A DNA stretch of 64,000 nt from positions 24,819,533 to 24,883,532 of the forward strand of contig CM062289.1 in the NCBI GenBank assembly GCA_031216915.1, in the 5' to 3' direction. Below are positions 57,822-64,000 of the stretch, one piece after another; positions within the stretch are counted from its first letter, which is position 1; every line of letters starts with the position of its first letter. The translations under genes were made by a program, and so were the position numbers. The notes below the pieces were generated by a model. That model searched no databases and was not told where the DNA came from. It saw only the letters and a program-made list of their open reading frames with translations. This DNA is from Pictodentalium vernedei. Taxonomy: Eukaryota; Mollusca; Scaphopoda; Dentaliida; Dentaliidae.

Positions 57822-58823
57822 TCAATATCGAGTATGAGACCCATTATTGTTAATTACAGCTTGACAAAGCCTTCTCATGCTCCCAATCAGGTTCCTGGTG
57901 GTCCTTTGTGGGATGTTGTTCCATTCTTGGACCAGTATGACACCAAGCTTCTGGACACTTCTTGGCTGGACTGGATTGGCTGAAATTGCAAGCTGCAACT
58001 CATTCCAGACATGTTCGATTGGATTTAGGTCAGGGGATCTTGCTGGCCAGTCCATACACTCAATCCCCTCCCTCTGTCGGTACTCCCTGACAGCATGGGC
58101 AACATGAGGACTGGCATTATCGTCCATCTGAATGAAGCTATCACCAACTGCACCTGCATACAATCTGACGTGAACATCCAGGATCTCATCAATATACCGA
58201 TGTGCAGTCAATGTACCACGTTCAAGGACACAGAGCTCTGTACGTCCATCCCTGCTGATTGACCCTCCATCATAGCGGTCATGCTCAGCAATGTTGGCTG
58301 CATTGAATCGCTCTCCTGGTCTTCTCCATACCGTAGAACGCCTATCTGTGTGATCTAGGCAGTACCTTGACTCATCTGTAAAAAGGACAGGTCGCCAATC
58401 TTCTTTGGTCCATCCAACATGGTCCATGCCTGGTGGTGGTTCTGGGATAACGGAATGGTCTTCTCGATCGTAGGCCACCTTCTTGCAACCTTGCTCGGAC
58501 AGTCAGCGTCGAAACATTTACCCCGGATGCATTCTGAAGGTCACTGCGAAGCTGGGTTGCTATGGCAAAGCGGTTCCTACGGGCCTGAATGGTCAAAAAC
58601 AGGTCTTCAGCTGCAGATGTTTCCCTTGTCTCTGCGACCAACATAGTCTTACTGGTGTGCCATACTGTTGAAATCTTGCCCAGGCTATGGTGATCGCCGT
58701 ATGGTGCACACCAAGTGCTTCACCAACCTGACGATGGGTAGCCCCTTGTTCCACCATATCTACAGCCCACCACATTTCTGCTTCAGACAAATGTCTTCTT
58801 ACATTTGCATTTGCCATATTCAA
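57822..58823 (-). pseudogene. Tc1-like transposase (DD34E), frameshifted
   Basis: Read on the minus strand from 58823: a paired-type helix-turn-helix (HLSEAEMWWAVDMVEQGATH, RQVGEALGVHH), then ETRETSAAEDLFLTIQARRN in a second frame, and finally a 218-codon catalytic part in a third frame starting near 58478. That part has FTDESRY, MDDNASPH and DWPARSPDLNPIEHVW; the second Asp and the Glu are separated by 34 residues, the DD34E spacing of Tc1. At least two frame changes (near 58640 and 58480), probably with a small deletion at the second, make it inactive. Terminal repeats were not found. It sits in intron 3 of the recombinase gene. Confidence 0.85.
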
Positions 58824-59408
58824 TCATTAAATCACAAGGGTTTGTGTTGAAATGAAGATTGAATAGCCTACACGTCATGTACATGTCGAAAGTACACGAA
58901 CACATCATGAAATCAAGGGGTACATGCTTTCCATGACTGTCACGAAAAGTCTGCCTGTCAAGAGAGCTAATGTAAACACTGGGGACCATCTCAATACATT
59001 CCTCAATCATATCCACCAAATATGTCACAAGCAAATTCCACAATGATGTGTCAAATATGTGGTGCTTAGCAAACATTGAGTAGTATATATTATTGAACTC
59101 TTCACATAACTTCTTTGACATATTTAACTCATCTCAAGATGAGGTGTTGTCGTCCGTTTTTATCCTGCATCCATCGGCCCATTCACTACATTTTTAAGGT
59201 TAATAACTTTTACAGTATTCAAAGAATTTCAATCAAACATGGAACATTATATTCGTCATGGTATGTCTTTTTTATCAAGATCATTAACACGTAAATATCC
59301 CTGGTTTATTCCAGGTCAACAATATTAAAATGTGATAAATGAAAATAAGCTACATAAAACACGATTAAGACGAGTGCCCTGGTCATTTATGATCTCTTAT
59401 ATTTACAG

Positions 59409-59501
59409 TCAAATGGTCCATTCAAGACACTAAGGATTTGACAAATTATTTTAAGGAATTTATCCAAGAAGATGGCTGTAAAAACAAAGGCACATTACCA
59501 A
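59409..59501 (+). CDS. Recombinase gene, exon 4
   Basis: Acceptor TATTTACAG|TC, donor TTACCA|GTAAGT, 93 nt, phase 1 to phase 1. It encodes IKWSIQDTKDLTNYFKEFIQ and onward, matching the W...F...I...P-type C-terminal motif that I recall from this protein family. Confidence 0.65.
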
Positions 59502-59559
59502 GTAAGTTTTGTCTATAATGCCATACAAAGTCCGACTTCCGGTTCCCATACCCGCATGT

Positions 59560-59880
59560 GGGGTTCAGTACCTCAATTCCTTTAGCACAGCCTACAGGTC
59601 GTATTTATGAAGTGATTTCATTCAACTTGGTTGGATAACTTGGTCGGGAGTCTAGATAAGAACATACAATTCTGGTTGGAGATTGGTCAAGCCTGAGGTT
59701 GGCACAGGCCTGAAGCCCTAATTTATTTAGCAGTTTAACAGGTTTACAGGCCATATTTATGAACTGATTTCTCTAACTTGGTTGGATACTTGATAGGATG
59801 TCTCGATGATGACGTCATATTTCGGGCGAGACTGTTGACCGCATCAGCACAGGCCTTAATTCCTTCAGGACATTCTTCAC
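59560..59880. repeat. About 151-bp tandem pair in intron 4
   Basis: ACAGGTCGTATTTATGAAGT near 59594 and ACAGGCCATATTTATGAACT near 59745 start two diverged units with CAACTTGGTTGGATA and a GATGA..AC.T.ATATT block. Confidence 0.6.
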
Positions 59881-60167
59881 CTCAAATTATCTTTGCTGAA
59901 AACATACAGCATATAACTTAATGTATATCTCGATTATTACACTTCTTGTCCAATTTAATAATTATTTCATAAACATTAACGTTACTCTTTTCATTATGCA
60001 CAACACACAGTCAGGTTAACCTGCAGTGTCTTTGACACTTTTGTTTTTTCGAGTTGCTTATTATAAGTTGACTACATGTCTCGTTGGCAGTTAATCAAGT
60101 AATTATGGATGCCTTAGTTTGAATTATTATAATTTCGCAAATAAGTTACTTTTGGGGTTTTTTTCAG

Positions 60168-60346
60168 ACAAAGGTGAAATTCTGAATTTTTTGCAACAGC
60201 ACCAGTTGGAGTCTCTAACGAATGAAGAGATGCAGGAAAAGTACAGGAGAGTGAGATGGAAGATCTTTAATGAAAGAAAAACTTTCCGTTTAAATACACA
60301 AAGGAGAACTACTCTATATTTTGCTACAGTTTTATACCACATTTAA
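60168..60346 (+). CDS. Recombinase gene, exon 5 and stop
   Basis: Acceptor GTTTTTTTCAG|AC. The frame gives NKGEILNFLQQHQLESLTNE, then YRRVRWKIFNERKTFR, a tail and TAA at 60344-60346. AATAAA follows at 60375-60380. The upstream ATG of the unspliced ORF (60119) lies in intron 4. Confidence 0.65.
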
Positions 60347-60374
60347 AGAAACATTAACAGCCAGCTTCACATAC

Positions 60375-60380
60375 AATAAA
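60375..60380 (+). promoter_or_regulatory. Polyadenylation signal AATAAA of the recombinase gene
   Basis: Lies 29 bp after the stop codon of exon 5. Confidence 0.55.
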
Positions 60381-62405
60381 ATACATGGTCTGACAAGAAC
60401 ACTGTCAGTTACAAAAAGACCAATGTCCGACTGAGGTTTAAAATCATCAGTCAAAATGTCCGATGCCAAAATTATTAATGAATTTCAGTGATCAGACCAT
60501 CATGCATGCTGGACATAATGTAGATAACAAAAATTAATGATCACTGTGAATTCTTGTCCACGCAAGTTGAGACGTATGAAGAAAGTGACTGCACATCTCA
60601 GAATTATTAACAGCATGAAAAGGAATACAATTTGATATAGCTATACATGTATCTTATGTCTGAAGGGCAATTCGGTTCTAATTCAGAATGTAACCAATCA
60701 TACCTTGTTTAGCAGGGCTAACTGAGCCCTGTCAAACAAGATATGGTCGATGAATTTTGAGCAGTTTTAAGATGAAGGTACATGTACACCCAAAACACAT
60801 TATTTTGAATATTCAAACTCCATTTTGTAATATGTCAGATATAATTCTTAAATGACAGACATGATTCATTTGGTGTCTGACATTCTGTCTGGAAGTGCAA
60901 TGTGAATTATTTTAAGGCCAGCAATGACATATTGTATCACTGGCAGGTCTACGTGTTGAGCCTGCTAGGGTAACTGGGGAATAGCCTAAAATGACCCAAG
61001 CCGGTCATGTAGCATGCCCCTGGGGTCCACGACGCAGAATTTAGCCAGCATCTAGACCGAAGCCCATCACCTATATTTTTAGAAAAGTGACAAAAAACCA
61101 TCATGTACTCGTTTAGCATGTATGCAAAGTAGAATGGTTGTTAGAGACTTATGCCGATGAATGTATATTGACAATGAAATGCAATGATAAAAAGGCAGAC
61201 CATGCCAATACTTTTCGTTTTGTCAAGATGCGAAATCTTTGTTAATGCTGAATTATGTAGTTTTCTTGATGTTTAGAATTCTAAAGAACCCAACAATTTT
61301 CAAAAAAGTGGAGGAAATTGTTAAAATGACATTTTTCGCTCTTCTTGTCTGTCGTACGGTCTCTTTAATGACAAGTTTATACTAAACGTTTGGTCTACTT
61401 GAACACCTTATAACTCTGTGTTATAAGGTACTAAACCCACCTCTGGTAGATAGATTGCCAATGCACAGCAGCAACGGCGTGGCTGTTCACACAGACATCT
61501 CAATCTAAGGGTGTAGCAAATACTAAGAAATCTGTTAAATAAGATATTGATATATTTGGGTGGATGAGCTTGTTAGTTCCTCGCCAGTGGTTGGTGGATT
61601 TCTTAGACCAACCCCGTAGGTCTACTTGATTAACTCCACCTTCATCTTGGGAACTAACAATATCATGATAAAGCCATAGTTGTTGAAAGCAATGTAAAAC
61701 CCTAATCAAACAAACAAACACCTTATATGTCATTGGCCTCCCTAAACCTGCATGATATATATTATATATTTCTGGAACTTCAGTAATTACTATTTATAAA
61801 ATAAGATACGGGTCAACTTTATTAGAGAAAATATACAAATTATCTACTTAAATGCAGGAAAATAACTCCTGCCTCCCTTCCCGGTGGTCCATGGCATGAA
61901 ACTTTGAAACTGTTTCTTGTGTTTTGTTTTCATAAATTATAAATAATCGCCGTGTGGAAAATCTTCCACGTCGCGATTTGGTCGTTCTCCACCCTCTGTG
62001 TGCTGTAAATTGTCTTTTTGTAACATTTGTGCATTAATGCAAAATAACCGAAGCCCATTAGTGCCACAGGAAAAATATCTTTGCGAACATTTTTCTTTGC
62101 GAACATTTTCATGCATTTGCGAATATTTGCAAACATCTTTGCACCCAATCCGAACCCACTTCCACCCTTATGACTCCATGGGGTGAATTAGGTGAAATTG
62201 TTTTACTTCACACGATCATTACAACTTGTTCAGAATTATTTTTTAAGCAAAAATAGTCAGTTTATTTATTTATTTATTTGCTCACCTAACTGCAAGTCAT
62301 TGGGAGCTATTACCAACACTTTTGTCCGGCGTCCAGCGTCCGTTAATTTTTGGCAAACTTGACATCTTCTTCATAATCACGAGGCCAAATTCAAACATAT
62401 ATTCC
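60381..62405. other. Two kilobases without a gene
   Basis: 60700-60740 has an inverted CTTGTTTAGCAGGGCT / AGCCCTGTCAAACAAG. 62262-62280 is a TTTA repeat. No coding segment is supported. Confidence 0.5.
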
Positions 62406-62413
62406 ACAGACCA

Positions 62414-62736
62414 GGGGTGCGGTGGCATTGCGGTAACCGGTTCTCGTCAGATCACCGAAGTTAAGCAACTTCGAGCCCGGTTAATCATTGGATGGGGGCA
62501 CGATGACGCCGTGTAGTAAGGCGTACTGCACGTCGATGGTACACATGTCTTCAACCACTCTAACCCTGCCTGTGCTGCAGTGCGGAGTTACGATGTTGGG
62601 GTGCTGGCAGCTGCTCATCATTGCTCGGTGGTTCTCTCCGGGTACTCGGGCTTCCTCCACCCGTAAAACTGTCACGGTCATGATTAGCCATTGTGTATAA
62701 GTATATGACCTTAAACACCAATAAATAAATAATTGA
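62414..62736 (+). mobile_element. 5S-rRNA-headed SINE
   Basis: ACAGACCA flanks it (62406-62413, 62737-62744). The head, 62414-62490, resembles the 5' two thirds of 5S rRNA: ACCGGTTCTCGTCAGATCAC, CGAAGTTAAGCAACTTCGAG, CCCGGTTAATCATTGGATGG. It joins at GGGGGCACGATGACG to the same body and tail as the tRNA-headed SINEs at 47375 and 57214. Confidence 0.85.
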
Positions 62737-62744
62737 ACAGACCA

Positions 62745-63590
62745 TCTATGGAGTATACCCTTTCTATTTTGTTTGAGTGGAGCAGCTGCCATATTCAGGC
62801 TCTGGTTTATGCCCCAATAGCTTAAAAGCTTTTAGAAATCTTCTCATGAACCTCCAGAGGGAATACCTTGATATTTGGTGTGGAACATCCTTTGGTGCAG
62901 AAGATTAAAGTTTGTTCAAGCGAAGTTAATAGGTCAATATCTGGGCTCTCTGTGGGGATATATCCATTTTGTAATTGATTGCCCCCTCCCCATCCCCCAC
63001 CCCCAATTTCCACAGCCCTAAACACCAGGGGCTAAAAACAGAAAAAAATTCAAAAGCCCATACATCCCAAACCACAAGGAACAGAGAACTTGGTATGGAG
63101 CATCCCTGGGACTGGAAGGACGGATTGGTTTAAAAAAATTGCCACCGGTTCAATCATAGTGCTCGGTAAAGTGTATTGAAAAAAATGATGAGTCAGTATT
63201 TTTGCAGTAGTTTATCCTGGAGAAAAAATTTCATTCTCTGAGAACCTTGACTGACATTGTTCTAAATCAACAAAATTGCTATTAGAAAACATTCTAACCT
63301 TGTTATTTAAATTTGTGGACTTCCAAAAAATTTATTTCATGTTGAATGAATTCTTTCAGTGCTGGAAACATTTATCTGATTCTTGTTTTCATATATTTAA
63401 TCTAACCCTCTCAAGACTGCAATATGGCTTCTAAAGATTTTAATGATGCCCTTTTAATACTGTATATGTTTTTTACTGGTTCCTCGTAAAAATGAAAGTG
63501 TCAATGACACTGTAGCTCAACTTGACAAACTTGAACTTGGTAAGTTATAAATGAAATGGCAAAATTGAAGATCATTGGTACCAGTGTCAT
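62745..63590. other. Spacer, no gene
   Basis: Nothing recognisable apart from a C-rich tract near 62981-63005. Confidence 0.45.
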
Positions 63591-64000
63591 TTTTTTTTGC
63601 CAGTGGCAACATTTTTTGACAGAAACCGAAGAAAATCGATAGCTCCCATCTAGAGGTCTCCCCAAACAAGCATACCAGGTTTCAAAGCAATCAAATCATA
63701 AATGTGCCCTGTAGGGTGTGCCAAAGGGAAATATTGTGGTCTGACTAAACTGAGTTCTAAAAACGTTGGCCGCGGCAACATTTTTTGACAGAAATTGAAG
63801 AAAATCGATAGCTCCCATCTGGAGGTTACCCCAAACAAGCATGCCAGGTTTCAAAGCAATCCGATCATAAATGTACCCTGTAGGGTGTGCCAATGGGAAA
63901 TATTGAGTCTTCTGACTAAACTAAGTTCTAAGAATGTTGGCCGCGGCAACATTTTTTGACGGAAATTGAAGAAAATCGATAGCTCCCATCTAGAGGTATC
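63590..64000. repeat. About 170-bp satellite, 2.4 copies, runs off the window
   Basis: CAACATTTTTTGACAGAAA starts at 63607 and 63776, and a variant at 63947 (spacings 169 and 171). Each unit has AAAATCGATAGCTCCCATCT and AAGCATACCAGGTTTCAAAG. It is a different sequence from the satellite at 22366. Confidence 0.9.

Noticed and set aside
62414..62490. Functional 5S rRNA gene
   Set aside because: Only the front two thirds match, the sequence continues as a SINE body, and a short target duplication flanks the whole.

Overview
This 64 kb window is AT-rich eukaryotic DNA in which I could not recognise an ordinary single-copy host gene. It looks like a transposon-dense, repeat-rich stretch of a marine invertebrate genome, most likely a mollusc. 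The main clues are a 168-172 bp satellite ending in an ACGGACGG tract and a GCGGGGGTATAAT hairpin, AGGTCA-rich tandem repeats, a tRNA-headed and a 5S-rRNA-headed SINE, and many short TIR elements. I recall such repeats from mollusc genomes; the sequence does not prove the assignment.

Layout. 0-12.4 kb: two diverged inverted copies of a repeat (about 61-560 and 12010-12395) frame two transposase loci. The first is a frameshifted Tigger/pogo-like transposase with a Tudor-like C-terminal module (692-3096). The second is a 7.25 kb element (3454-10708) with about 220 bp terminal inverted repeats around one intact 1,691-codon ORF (4990-10065), which combines zinc modules, a candidate RNase H-like (DDE-type) region, a FEN1/XPG-like nuclease domain and a C-terminal CXC domain. 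12.4-31.6 kb: no intact gene, but a readable stack of nested hAT-like elements with exact or near-exact target-site duplications, a satellite with higher-order structure, palindromic MITEs and SINEs. 32.5-37.8 kb: exons of broken tyrosine-recombinase-like genes, one carrying a perfect 6 x 35 bp tandem expansion of its own coding sequence. 41.0-47.8 kb: remains of a DDE transposon with a CACTA/KDZ-like transposase in fragments and a two-exon accessory protein, the second exon split by a young SINE. 49.96-60.35 kb: a five-exon tyrosine-recombinase-like gene that reads without lesions (about 703 codons). All four of its introns are phase 1 and they hold SINEs, a piggyBac-type MITE and a dead Tc1 transposase. 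60.4-64 kb: a 5S-headed SINE and the start of another satellite.

The coding content is thus a collection of at least five types of mobile-element protein: pogo-like, the CXC/FEN1-like protein, tyrosine recombinase, CACTA/KDZ-like and Tc1. Non-autonomous elements have inserted in and around them. Two ORFs are intact enough to be functional: 4990-10065 and the spliced gene from 49959 to 60346. Everything was read by eye, so repeat boundaries are approximate unless a target-site duplication is given.
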